The position numbers and the translations under genes were made by a program. Shown here one piece after another: positions 19,755 to 27,927 of a stretch of 64,000 bases of DNA; position 1 is the first letter of the stretch, and each line of letters starts with the position of its first letter. The DNA is from Sulfomarinibacter sp963733915 (GTDB taxonomy: Bacteria; Acidobacteriota; Thermoanaerobaculia; Thermoanaerobaculales; Sulfomarinibacteraceae), in assembly GCA_963733915.1 (NCBI GenBank), contig CAVTEP010000008.1:1-64000 (forward strand), read 5' to 3'. The notes under the pieces are model-generated. The model did no database searches. It was not told the DNA's origin and was given only the letters and a program-made list of their open reading frames with translations.

Positions 19755-20705
19755 TCCTCCCGACGTCGGGGGGGTTGAACCGGAATCTCCTTTGAACCTC
19801 GTGCAGGGCGGGTACGCTCTGACGCGCCTGTCATCCAGTCCTTGCACCGCCGGCATCTCTCGGGGGCGTCCTCGAAACGGCGATCGAGCTGCAACTGCCG
19901 ATAGGATCCCAGTCGGCTCCACAGTTCAGAAAGGGATTCCTGCCATGCATTGCCGGCACAGTCCTCGCCCTCGGTATCGCCAGCACAACGGGCAACTCGA
20001 CCATCCCACAGGACATGCATTAACGTGATCGCCCATGGGCAAGGTATACGCTCCTCATCGGGCACTGTCGCAGGAGTTTCGATCCTGCCTCCCCAACTCA
20101 GTTTTCTGCGGACCTTGACCACTGCACCTTTCGAGAGCCAGTACTTCGTGAAATCTTCCAACTCGTGCTCGTTTTCGTCCATTTCTATGAACTGCACCTG
20201 AATCTCTGGGCCATAACCGCGCGCTTTACGAGCTGCCAAAAAATACTCGATGTTGGTGTAGAGTTCGTCGCGTTTTCCGCCCACACGAATCGCCTCGTAC
20301 GTCGAACGAGTGAAACCGTCCACACCGACGACTACCACATCTACCCCTGAATTCAATACGAGATCCGCCACTTCGGGTGTCAATAACATCCCGTTGGTGT
20401 TGAGATTCAAAGCCTGGAGACCCACCGATTCCCCATACGAGATCATGTGGCAGAGAAGTTGAGATTCGAGGAGCGGCTCTCCGCTGCCCGAGAACCAACA
20501 TTCTGTCTCTGGAGAAACCCGGGCGATTTCGTCTGCACACTTCTGCCAGAGCTCAAAGGGCATCACGCCCTTAGGTCTCGACATCCTTGGTTGGTGGCAC
20601 ATCGCACACTTGAGATTGCATTCCGCAGACCTCGATGGTGATTTTCTTCGGGAACTGGAATTGGTCAAGGGTCTTTGCTATCTGCTCAAGTGAAACACGG
20701 ACCAA
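19751..20705 (-). CDS. Radical SAM/SPASM-type protein (one indel near N-terminus)
   Basis: The radical SAM cluster motif is CNLKCAMCHQP (CxxxCxxC), followed by the family's GSGEPLL strand, LNLNTNGMLLT and VVVVGVDGFTRSTYEAIR. C-terminal cysteines (CPWA, VARCAGDTEGEDCAG, CRRCKDW) fit a SPASM-type domain holding extra iron-sulfur clusters. One base is missing just before the CxxxCxxC motif. With it restored, the protein continues upstream through LEQIAKTLDQFQFPKKITIE to a TTG at 20705 preceded by AAGGAGG. It heads the operon with the DegT aminotransferase. Its substrate may be a sugar or peptide; nothing here decides. Confidence 0.8.
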
Positions 20706-20833
20706 GATCGAATCCTCCTTGCCGCTGCCAAAACGCACATTACAGCCGGCTATGATCGGGCGTTGTCAGCGGGCGGTGACTGCTGCCAAAAGCATGAGAA
20801 GCGTCAGAGCATGTTCGCTAGACGATTCGATCT

Positions 20834-21142
20834 TTACACAATTCCCGAGACAATCTCCCTCATACCAGTGTAATCTCCACCTCCAAATCCTTTGAACTCC
20901 TGACACCCCAGCCTGAGAGACACGTGGTGCAGAAATGCCCGACAGCGGCCACCCCAGTTACGTTCGTCAAGTACTGCAAGAGAAGCTTGAAACCGGCTGC
21001 CGTCGAGTTTCCGGAGGCTGTGGAAAGGTTCAAAGCAGCTGGCCAAGACGATTGACCTTTTCGAGAAAACGTCGAGGCCCGTATCGGCCGATTCCGAGCA
21101 CAGGCGTACAACGAGACGGAACATCTCTTTACCGGTCGTCAT
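20834..21142 (-). CDS. Unrecognised coding remnant upstream of radical SAM gene
   Basis: An ATG at 21142 opens a 102-codon frame (MTTGKEMFRLVVRLCSESAD, then FEPFHSLRKLDGSRFQASLA). A second overlapping frame at 20860-21111 also has protein-like composition (FKLLLQYL), which suggests one gene with indels. The stop of the first frame lies about 130 bases before the radical SAM start, on the same strand. I do not recognise the family; the opening faintly recalls a glycosyltransferase. It could equally be a decayed gene. Confidence 0.25.
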   Translation of the reverse strand: MTTGKEMFRLVVRLCSESADTGLDVFSKRSIVLASCFEPFHSLRKLDGSRFQASLAVLDERNWGGRCRAFLHHVSLRLGCQEFKGFGGGDYTGMREIVSGIV

Positions 21143-21195
21143 TGCCGTCTAGTGTAGCGTCGATCGTGGTTACGATTGCTGCGGCGTGGAAGTCC

Positions 21196-22673
21196 TCAGG
21201 GCTGAATATCCGACCACAGCCACGTGTCGCCACCCTCGAACCCATCCGCAAACAACAACCCCGCCACGAGCGCTCCGAGATCGGGGGCGCCGTCGTCCGT
21301 GCGGGCGCTGGCCCGCTGATGGCGGGCGTACTGCCACGAGGGCTGGTGATCGGGGAGGACATCGGCGTTGAGGGCGCCGCCGGCGTTCTCGCAGGGGCCG
21401 CCCGGGGTGGGGGAGTAGTCCTGGCTCGAGAAGTCATGGAAGCCGGGGTCGGTGCCCTCGATGTTGGTGCCGTGGTCGACGATGGTGCCCGAGAAGCCCG
21501 AGTGGCTGTCGACCCAGCCGTCCATCAGCCAGTTGCTGCGGAGGTCCATGACCCCGGATTCGGAGAGCATCGCCAGGTGGGAGCCGGTGGCCGTGGTGTA
21601 GACGATGTTGTTGCGCACGTCGGCGTGCTCGTCGTTGGTGGAGAGCCGCATCAGGGTGGTGTTGCCCGAGCGGGTGGAGATGACGGTGTTGTGGAAGAAG
21701 TGGAGGGTGCCCTTGCGGTAGTCGGCGGTCGTGCCGCTGTCGCCGCCGTAGTGGACGATCTGGCTGTTGCCCTCGCCGTCGGACTCGATCAGCACGTTGC
21801 CGTAGACGAAGGTGGTCGCGTAGCGGGGTGGTTGACGAGCACCGCGCTGTCCTCGGCGTCGACCAGGTCGAGCTGGCGGTTGCCGCCCTCGATCCAGTTG
21901 TAGCGCACGACGAGCCCGGCCGAGCGGTCCTTGAGGTTGTTGCCGCCGCAGTCCGGCGCGCAGCCGGCCCATAGCGGTTGAACTGGAAGGTGATGTCGAT
22001 GGCGGCGGTGTAGGTGTTGTGCTGGTAGATGCTGCCCTCGATGCCGTTGTCGTAGATCCAGTTGCGTTCGATGAGGATGTCCTGGGTCTGGCCGTCGTCG
22101 GCGCCGATGAAGAGGCCGTTGCCGGAGTCGCGGAGGATGCAGTTGCGGATCGTCAGGTGCTCGGCCTTCTCGACGTAGATGGAGGCGGCGTTGTCGGCGT
22201 AGGTCTGGACGCCGCCCGCCGCGTTGGTGAAGGTGAAGGGCGGTCGGCCCGATCGGATGTCGAGGTTTTCGATGAGGATGTAGGCGGGGAGGGTGTCGGG
22301 CGGGCGTATTGGCGCCGCCGATCTTGATCACGCCGCGGACCTCGTTCCAGTAGTTGAGGGCGGTGCGGGTGACGGCGTCCTGGCCGTCGATGATCGGGAG
22401 CTGACCCGAGGGGCCGGGCACGCCGGAGACGACGATCGGGGATTCGGCGGTGCCGCGCCGGCAGAGGACCCACTTCTCGTTGTAGGGCGTGGCGCGCCAG
22501 TGGATGAGGACGCGGTCGCCGGGGTTGAGGCTCTCCCAGGGGACGTCGGAGATGTTGGCGAGCATCCAGGCTTCTGGGCCGACCGTGTAGTCGGTAGCGG
22601 TGGCGAGGGTTGTGACAACGAGGATTGCGACACTGAAGGCCATTGTTGCGAGAACTGTTGAATAGCGAGACAT
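21196..22673 (-). CDS. Secreted parallel beta-helix protein 2 with C-terminal FADGFE motif (frameshifted)
   Basis: The ATG at 22673 begins a signal peptide (a hydrophobic run through FSVAILVVTTLATATD). The mature part contains WESLNPGDRVLIHWRATPY and SPIVVSGVPGPSGQLPIIDG, the usual opening of Ig-like-capped beta-helix proteins. Later rungs read FVYGNVLIESDGEGNSQIVH, FFHNTVISTRSGNTTLMRLS, ADVRNNIVYTTATGSHLAML and LRSNWLMDGW. The protein ends LLFADGFEGGDTWLWSDIQP, a tail shared with the beta-helix protein at 29693. Indels near 22300 and 21830-21970 split the middle into overlapping frames. It is probably surface-bound or secreted. Confidence 0.75.
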
Positions 22674-22807
22674 GTCGGCGAACCCCTCTTTTATGGTAGC
22701 CGAGGGGGTTGAATGCGCCGGTGATCGGGCTCACGGATGCTTGGCAGGTGAGACTGTCCGGCACCGTTAGGCCGGGACGGCGACGCACATCGCACCTGGG
22801 ACGTGGC

Positions 22808-23029
22808 GCAGGCGCCCGCCCGCACAGATCGAGCGACGAGAGTGCGGCCGGGACAGCCGCACCACAACATCGCACCGTGAATTGTGGCGGGCGTCGCGCC
22901 CGCACGATGCGAGCTACCGAAGACGTGCGGCCGGGACGGCCGCACCACAACATCGCACCGTGAATTGTGGGCGGGCGTATCGACCAAGGATCGCCACCGA
23001 ACACGGCGGCCGGGACGGCTGCCCCACAA
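22808..23029. repeat. REP/REPIN cluster, family 1 (three units)
   Basis: Three units at about 22808-22867, 22882-22950 and 22965-23029 each pair a GCGGGCGTCCCGCCCGC-type palindrome with a GCGGCCGGGACGGCCGC-type palindrome and end in TTGTGG/CCACAA, so the whole unit is also an inverted repeat. A CATCGCACCGTGAA linker joins successive units. The same family flanks the RAYT at 31790. Copies here have diverged more than those. Confidence 0.85.
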
Positions 23030-23124
23030 GGGTGTCCGGCTCGGAGACGGCTGTGGGGCAGCGTTCGCGTGAAGGGCGGGAGGGGATTGTCGCCACCAGG
23101 GCAAGCACACGGTGACGAGACAAC

Positions 23125-23552
23125 TCAGATCGTCTGCAGGGAAGCTTCGACGTGCGTAGCAAAGGTCTCGAAGTCGGACTCGCTCGCTCAGATGAGATGC
23201 AGGAGCTCGAGGTCCACCTCGAGATACCCGTGGACGAGTATGTTTCGGAATCCGGCCACGCTCCGAAACTGCGAAGCGAACTCGCGGGGAAGAACTCCGA
23301 GGCGTCCGAGCTCGTCGATGGCGCTCGCGTAATCCGGTACATTTCTACCCCGGCTCGCAGCAACGTGGGTCGAGATATCGAGCGAGTTTTGCGCGCATAG
23401 CGGGAATCCTCGCTCGACTGCCCAGCGCTCTCGGCGTCGGCTTCGAGGCTCTCGATGGGCGTGTCGCTGTGCTGTGAGAGCACTCTGAGCGCTTCCCGAA
23501 GCGGAGCGAGATGCCGGGTGATGATACGAACGTCGACTTGACCAGGGGTCAT
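23125..23552 (-). CDS. HepT-like toxin (HEPN domain, disrupted)
   Basis: The ATG at 23552 begins MTPGQVDVRIITRHLAPLRE. After an indel near 23435 the frame continues with LDISTHVAASRGRNVPDYAS, IDELGRLGVLPREFASQFRS and VAGFRNILVHGYLEVDLELL. RNILVH is the Rx4-6H RNase active-site motif of HEPN toxins in the DUF86/HepT family. The last part (ESDFETFATHVEASLQTI) is in frame but is preceded by one in-frame TGA near 23170, which may be a real nonsense mutation or a sequencing error. Known HepT toxins are AMPylated on a nearby tyrosine by the MNT partner encoded directly upstream. Confidence 0.65.
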
Positions 23553-23987
23553 GATGAGGGACCCTTGTATGTATCCAACGGCGCGCAGCGTCGGCGTCGA
23601 TTTTGGCGAGCTGGGGCGCGAAGTCGCAGTAACGTGAGAGGGCTCTGCCTTCGCGGACTGTCGTCGCCTGTAGATCGCGGGACAGAAGGCGTCTATCCGT
23701 CCCTCAGAACACGATGGTAGAGCAGGGGTGGCGCGTCGTTGAGAATGACGACGTCGACGGAGTTGGTGCGAAGGGCGCTCATGAGGATCGGCGGTCAGCT
23801 CGGATTGGTAACCGAAGAGGCCTGATCGAGCCGATTCCTTGTCGATAAACACAGCGATATCAACATCACTGTGAGGATGACCTTCACCTCGCTCATGGGA
23901 TCCGAAGAGGTACGCCTCGAGGACCTCCCGACGAGGCTCGAGGGCGTTCGCAACGCGCGTCGCCAGAACATCGACTTCCGATTCCAA
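23553..23987 (-). CDS. MNT-type nucleotidyltransferase antitoxin (MntA, frameshifted)
   Basis: The ATG at 23987 begins a minimal nucleotidyltransferase with the signature YLFGSHERGEGHPHSDVDIA, the GSx-RG and SDxDxxV motif that binds ATP and metal. Further parts are MSALRTNSVDVVILNDAPPL and LLYHRVLRDG, normal for MNT proteins, before an indel near 23700. The C-terminus ends at or just past the HepT start. MNT proteins neutralise HepT by adding AMP to it. Length about 140 residues fits the family. The pair is a type VII toxin-antitoxin module. Confidence 0.7.
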
Positions 23988-24079
23988 TTCAAGGCCTCCG
24001 CTCGAGGATACCTCAGGATGACAGGAGATACGACTCGGTCGCGTGGGGAGCCCGAACGAGGTGGTGGTAGCCTTTCCCC

Positions 24080-24475
24080 ATGGAAACCCGGCATCTCGGC
24101 TGTCCCAACTGCGGTGCGCCGCTCGACGTCCCGCTGGGTGAGGTCGAGGCGCTGTGCGAGTACTGCCGGTCGAAGCTGCGGTTCGTGCCCGAGGAGAACG
24201 AGCTCGAGGTGGTGCGGACTCGCGAGGAGATGAAGCACCGCGAGCGGATCGAGGTCGAGAAGCAGATCCTTCGCAACCAGCTCGAGCACGAGGAGATGGA
24301 CCGCTGGCGGGAGACCGCCTCCAGGGTCGCGATCGCCGCGGTGCCGATCGTCGGCCGGACGGCCGGGCGGGCCGCGTTCAACGCGGCGGCGCGCGGTGGG
24401 AGGCGGCTGCGGCGGCTGCGGCTGTCTCGGGCTGATCGCGGCGCTGATCGCGGCGGCGCGATCATCGGTCTGTGA
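24080..24475 (+). CDS. Zinc-ribbon protein of unknown function
   Basis: The protein starts METRHLGCPNCGAPLDVPLG, with a second CxxC at CEYCRSKL, so the first 35 residues are a rubredoxin-type zinc ribbon. A charged helical linker follows (REEMKHRERIEVEKQILRNQ). The C-terminus is probably read wrongly: one base shift near 24410 gives a Gly/Cys-rich stretch and a hydrophobic helix (CLGLIAALIAAA), as in small zinc-ribbon membrane proteins. I cannot assign a function. It precedes the hotdog protein by 12 bases. Confidence 0.6.
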   Translation: METRHLGCPNCGAPLDVPLGEVEALCEYCRSKLRFVPEENELEVVRTREEMKHRERIEVEKQILRNQLEHEEMDRWRETASRVAIAAVPIVGRTAGRAAFNAAARGGRRLRRLRLSRADRGADRGGAIIGL

Positions 24476-24487
24476 GGGGGCGTGAGG

Positions 24488-24970
24488 ATGAGTGAGCGGC
24501 CGCTGCCGTGGTCCGACAGCTGTTTCGTGTGCGGCGACGCCAACCCGAACGGGCTGCAGGCGAGGTTCACGGCTCGACGATGACGGCCGGGTGCGGCTCG
24601 AGACGGTGATCGATCACGAGCTTCGAGGGCTACGGCGGCCATGTCCACGGCGGGGTGTTGACCGCGTTGCTCGACGAGACGGCGGTGCTGGGCGGTGATT
24701 CACTCGCTCGGCCGGATGTGCACGACGATCCAGCTCACGGTGACCTTCCGGCAGCCGGTGCCGGGTGGATCGAAGGTCGTGGTGGTCGGGGAGGTCGACC
24801 GGCGAAGGAGCCGTGTTCATTTCGCGCGAAGTCGGAGATGCGGGATGCAGCGGGCAAGGCTCATGGCCACCGCCGAGGGGCGCTTCATGGCGATGCGGAG
24901 GAGGTCCACCGGGAGGTGGTGCCGATGCTCAAGATGCCGGGACGTGCGGCAGTCTCAGGACGACATCTGA
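24488..24970 (+). CDS. Hotdog-fold thioesterase, PaaI-like (frameshifted)
   Basis: The ATG at 24488 begins MSERPLPWSDSCFVCGDANP, then NGLQARF, a typical PaaI/YigI-type start. After one base shift it continues LDDDGRVRLETVIDHE, and after another with FEGYGGHVHGGVLTALLDET, which carries the HGG motif and active-site acid of hotdog thioesterases. Later parts are TTIQLTVTFRQPVPGGSKVV and MATAEGRFMAM. Four or more indels are needed. It probably hydrolyses an acyl-CoA; the acyl group is unknown. The end near 24970 is approximate. Confidence 0.65.
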
Positions 24971-25044
24971 TCGCCGCCCTGCACGGGAATAGAGCCGCCG
25001 CTGCCGGACACATCCCCACCTTAGAGACACACGAGGAGGAATCA

Positions 25045-25424
25045 ATGGGCTGTCCAGTGGTGCATTGGGAGCTGTGGTCGGAGGATCCCGACAGAGCGGC
25101 GGAGTTCTACGGAAGGTGTTCGACTGGGAGATCCGGAGCATTCCGGAGATGAACTACCACCTCGCCGAGACCGGTGGTGAGGGCGGGATCAACGGCGGCA
25201 TCATGAAGCCCCAGCAGGGGCCGTGGCCGGGCAATCTGACCTTCTACATCGATGTCGATGATCTTGCGACGTACCGGCAGAAGATCGTCGATGCCGGCGG
25301 CAAGATCATCGTCGAGGAGATGGCGGTGCCGGGGGTCGGGTCGTTTTCGCTCTTCGAGGACCCGGACGGCCGGGTGCTCGGGATGTGGAAGCAGAATCCG
25401 AAGGAAGCGGGTGGGAACGCTTAA
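25045..25424 (+). CDS. VOC (glyoxalase/bleomycin-resistance) family protein (one indel)
   Basis: A GAGGAGGA ribosome binding site four bases before the ATG fixes the start. The protein begins MGCPVVHWELWSEDPDRAAE, then FYG. One missing base near 25112 shifts to VFDWEIRSIPEMNYHLAETG, then GGIMKPQQGPWPGNLTFYID, VDDLATYRQKIVDAGGKIIV and SFSLFEDPDGRVLGMWKQ. These are two beta-alpha-beta-beta-beta halves with the His and Glu metal ligands expected for VOC proteins. About 126 residues. The family's reactions are diverse, so no substrate is named. Confidence 0.8.
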
Positions 25425-25427
25425 ACG

Positions 25428-25450
25428 TTGGAACGTTAGAACGTTGAGAT
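25428..25450. repeat. AACGTT-based short tandem repeat
   Basis: Three spaced copies of the palindrome AACGTT, separated by two bases, follow the VOC stop. The same motif recurs at 39473, 45985, 59668 and 60038, always between genes. Confidence 0.7.
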
Positions 25451-25492
25451 CGTTCTTGATTGAATGCGACCTGGGACCTTGGGAAGATAGAT

Positions 25493-25545
25493 ATGGCGAT
25501 AGTCGTCATCACCGATGCCAATCGGGCATCGGCCTCGCGCCGGCG
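25493..25545 (+). pseudogene. Relict 5' end of a short-chain dehydrogenase gene
   Basis: The reading MAIVVITDANR, then GIGLAP after one missing base, parallels the start of the intact SDR at 26264 (MATIVITGANRGIGLALARQ), including the nucleotide-binding TGxxxGIG motif. Similarity ends after about 17 codons. It looks like the remains of a duplicated or replaced SDR copy. Confidence 0.55.
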
Positions 25546-25625
25546 AGTCAGGGAATCGGCGGGGCCCTCTTGGCGGGATGCATTTTTGGTTTGTCTGACG
25601 GTGCGATTGCCGACAGGATGTTGTT

Positions 25626-25859
25626 ATGAGGTTTTTGGATCGCATTTCCGTTGATCCTGGGGTGATGCTGGGCCAGCCGGTCATCAAGGGGACCAGACTT
25701 CCCGTCTGCATGATCATTCAGGCTCTTGCGGCAGGGGATAGCATCGACGAGTTGTTGGAAGCGTATCCGCACCTTGACCGCGAGGACATTTTTGCTGCCC
25801 TCGCTTACGCAGCGGAAATGGTACGCGAACGGCACGTTGACCTTGCGGTGGACTCGTGA
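25626..25859 (+). CDS. DUF433 family protein (VapB-like antitoxin)
   Basis: This intact 77-residue protein matches the DUF433 family end to end: RISVDPGVMLGQPVIKGTRL is the diagnostic phrase, followed by PVCMIIQALAAGDSIDELLE, YPHLDREDIFAALAYAA. DUF433 proteins have a winged helix or MarR-like DNA-binding fold and are usually followed by a DUF5615 PIN-like toxin gene. Here only a short stub of such a partner follows. The ATG at 25626 lacks a strong ribosome binding site. Confidence 0.85.
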   Translation: MRFLDRISVDPGVMLGQPVIKGTRLPVCMIIQALAAGDSIDELLEAYPHLDREDIFAALAYAAEMVRERHVDLAVDS

Positions 25860-25935
25860 CGTTTGAGCTCGGCGAAGATCTGGCGGGGCGGGCGGATTTG
25901 CCGTTGAGAGCGGGTTGCCGACGGATCAAAAAAGC
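25856..25935 (+). pseudogene. Truncated DUF5615 PIN-like toxin remnant
   Basis: A GTG overlapping the DUF433 stop (GTGA) starts VTFELGEDLAGRADLPLRAG. This resembles the opening of DUF5615 proteins (a conserved acidic residue after the first strand, then an LRxxGHDV-like helix). The similarity stops after about 22 codons, where a TCATCCTGAGCG repeat begins. The toxin appears destroyed, so the DUF433 gene is an orphan. Confidence 0.5.
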
Positions 25936-26057
25936 TGTCATCCTGAGCGGAGCGTTCCGAAGGAACGCGAAGTCGAAGGATCCCCTCAAGGATCGGCTGG
26001 GGTTACCCGGAGGGGATCCTTCGACTCGCTCGCAGGGCTCGCTCGCTCAGGATGACA
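25936..26057. repeat. TCATCCTGAGCG inverted repeat
   Basis: The left arm (25936-25987, TGTCATCCTGAGCG then GAAGGATCCCCTC) and right arm (26010-26057, GAGGGGATCCTTCG then CGCTCAGGATGACA) form a long inverted repeat. A further half copy follows to 26086. The same element occurs at 51933. It is a dispersed intergenic repeat seen in several phyla. Confidence 0.8.
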
Positions 26058-26103
26058 GTAAGGAGCCGGCGCTCGCTCAGGATGACAAAACCGCCCACCC
26101 ACC

Positions 26104-26185
26104 CGGCAGCCGGGACGGCTGCCCCACAATCGTCCCTCGATCTTTCGAGATGGTTTGTGGGGCACGCGTCTCGCGTGCCGGGCGG
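26104..26185. repeat. Divergent REP element (family 1 relative)
   Basis: GGCAGCCGGGACGGCTGCC and GGCACGCGTCTCGCGTGCC palindromes flank a short centre, with CCCACAA and TTGTGGGG at the inner edges. The order of the halves is reversed compared with the units at 31592. The arms resemble but do not match the main REP family. Confidence 0.65.
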
Positions 26186-26263
26186 GTGGAGGATTGGTCG
26201 GTTTGAGCATCGATGTTTCCGGTGCGATGGTGCTCAAGATGACAGCTTAGGAGGACGTGAATC

Positions 26264-26926
26264 ATGGCAACAATTGTGATTACCGGCGCCAACCGGGGCA
26301 TCGGCCTCGCGCTGGCGCGTCAGTTCAAGGAGCGTGGCGACGACGTGGTCGTCGCCTGCCGCAAACCCTCCGCCGAGCTGAAGAAGCTCGAGGTCGAGCT
26401 CGTCGAGGGCGTGGATGTGACCGACGACAAGACTGTTGCGCGCCTCGCGGCGGCGCTCAAGGGACGGACGATCGACGTGCTGGTCAACAACGCCGGCATT
26501 CTCAGCGACGAGCACCTCGGCGATCTCGATTTCGACCGTATGCGGCGTCAGTTCGAGGTCAACAGCCTCGGCCCGCTGCGGGTGACGGCGGCGTTGCGAA
26601 AGAACCTCGGCGAGGGCTCGAAGGTCGCATTCATCACCAGCCGGATGGGCTCGATCGACGACAACACCTCGGGCGGGCGTTACGGCTACCGGATGTCGAA
26701 GTGCGCCCTCAACATGGCGGCGCGGTCGCTGGCCCACGACCTCCGGGACTCGGGCGTCGCGGTGGCGATCCTCCACCCGGGCTTCGTGCGCACCGACATG
26801 ACCGGTCACCAGGGTTTGATCGACCCGCCCGAATCGGCGGCGGGTCTGATCGAGCGAATCGACGAGCTGACGGTTGAAAACACCGGCAGGTTCTGGCACA
26901 CCAACGGCGAGGAGCTGCCCTGGTAG
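26264..26926 (+). CDS. Short-chain dehydrogenase/reductase
   Basis: This intact 220-residue SDR shows all the classical motifs: the nucleotide-binding TGANRGIGLALA at residue 7, LVNNAGIL around residue 75, the catalytic Ser in FITSRMGSID and the catalytic YxxxK as YRMSK. HPGFVRTDMTG follows. TTAGGAGG lies 10 bases before the ATG. The Arg in TGANRG does not settle NADH or NADPH preference. The substrate is unknown. A decayed relative of its 5' end lies at 25493. Confidence 0.85.
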   Translation: MATIVITGANRGIGLALARQFKERGDDVVVACRKPSAELKKLEVELVEGVDVTDDKTVARLAAALKGRTIDVLVNNAGILSDEHLGDLDFDRMRRQFEVNSLGPLRVTAALRKNLGEGSKVAFITSRMGSIDDNTSGGRYGYRMSKCALNMAARSLAHDLRDSGVAVAILHPGFVRTDMTGHQGLIDPPESAAGLIERIDELTVENTGRFWHTNGEELPW

Positions 26927-26973
26927 CAGACGATCGGGGACGAATGAACCGCAGCTCGCGCTAAGATGGATTC

Positions 26974-27918
26974 GTGCCCACAACCAGCGTTGTTTTCTCC
27001 ACCACGAGTTACGCATATCTCCGGCACGCCCTGTGCAGTTACGACAACTGCGAGGCGGGTGAGGTCGAGGTCCGGCAGTTTCCGGACGGCGAGCGCTATC
27101 TGCGGATTCTCACCGAGTGTGTCGACCGCGACGTGGTGGTGCTCGGGGGCACGATCACCGATGCCGATACGCTGACCCTCTACGATCTCGCGTGCGCGAT
27201 CGTCGGCCAGGGCGCGCGTACGGTGACCCTGATCATCCCCTTTTTCGGATACCAGACGATGGAGAGGCGGGTGAAGCGCGGCGAGGTGGTGGTCGCGAAG
27301 ACCCGCGCCCGTCTCTTCTCCGCCATCCCGCCGGCCGGTTGGGGCAACCGGGTGGTGCTCGTGGACCTCCACAGCGAAGGCATCACCCATTACTTCTCGG
27401 GGCGGGTCCGGCCGGTCCACGTCCACGCGCGACGCGTGGTGCTGGACGAGATCCGGCGGCTGGGCGGCGACGATTTCGTCCTCGGTGCCACCGACGCCGG
27501 GCGCGCCAAGTGGGTCGAGTCGCTGGCCAATGACCTCGGGGTGGAGGCTGCGTTCATTTTCAAGCGACGACTGGGCAACGGGACGACCGAGGTGTCCGCG
27601 TTGGCGGCCGAGGTCCGGGGACGGAGGGTCGTCATCTACGACGACATGATCCGCACCGGGGAGTCGCTGATCGGGGCCGCGCGCGCCTTTCTCGACGTCG
27701 GCGCGACCTCGACCGCGGCGGTCGCCACCCACGGCGTGCTGCCGGGGGACTCGCTACGACGAATCCGCGAAAGCGGGCTGTTCACCGAGATCGTGTGCAC
27801 CGACAGCCACCCGCGGGCGGTCGAGCTCGCCGACGAGCCCGGCTTCAAGGTCGTGTCGATCGCGGCCCTGCTCGCCGATTTCCTCGCCGGGCGCCCGACC
27901 GAATCGTTGTCAGATTGA
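26974..27918 (+). CDS. Ribose-phosphate pyrophosphokinase family protein
   Basis: This intact 314-residue protein begins at GTG. It has the PRPP synthetase N-terminal half (GEVEVRQFPDGERYLRI), the flexible-loop region RVKRGEVVVAKTRARLF, LVDLHSEGITHYFS with the DLHS motif, and the C-terminal PRPP-binding loop VVIYDDMIRTGESLIGAA (DDxxxTG). It is close to the normal length. It would make PRPP from ribose 5-phosphate and ATP for nucleotide and amino acid synthesis. Divergence around the loop (VKRGEVVVAK) suggests a PRPP-synthetase-like paralogue. Confidence 0.75.
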   Translation: MPTTSVVFSTTSYAYLRHALCSYDNCEAGEVEVRQFPDGERYLRILTECVDRDVVVLGGTITDADTLTLYDLACAIVGQGARTVTLIIPFFGYQTMERRVKRGEVVVAKTRARLFSAIPPAGWGNRVVLVDLHSEGITHYFSGRVRPVHVHARRVVLDEIRRLGGDDFVLGATDAGRAKWVESLANDLGVEAAFIFKRRLGNGTTEVSALAAEVRGRRVVIYDDMIRTGESLIGAARAFLDVGATSTAAVATHGVLPGDSLRRIRESGLFTEIVCTDSHPRAVELADEPGFKVVSIAALLADFLAGRPTESLSD

Positions 27919-27927
27919 CCGGTCGCG

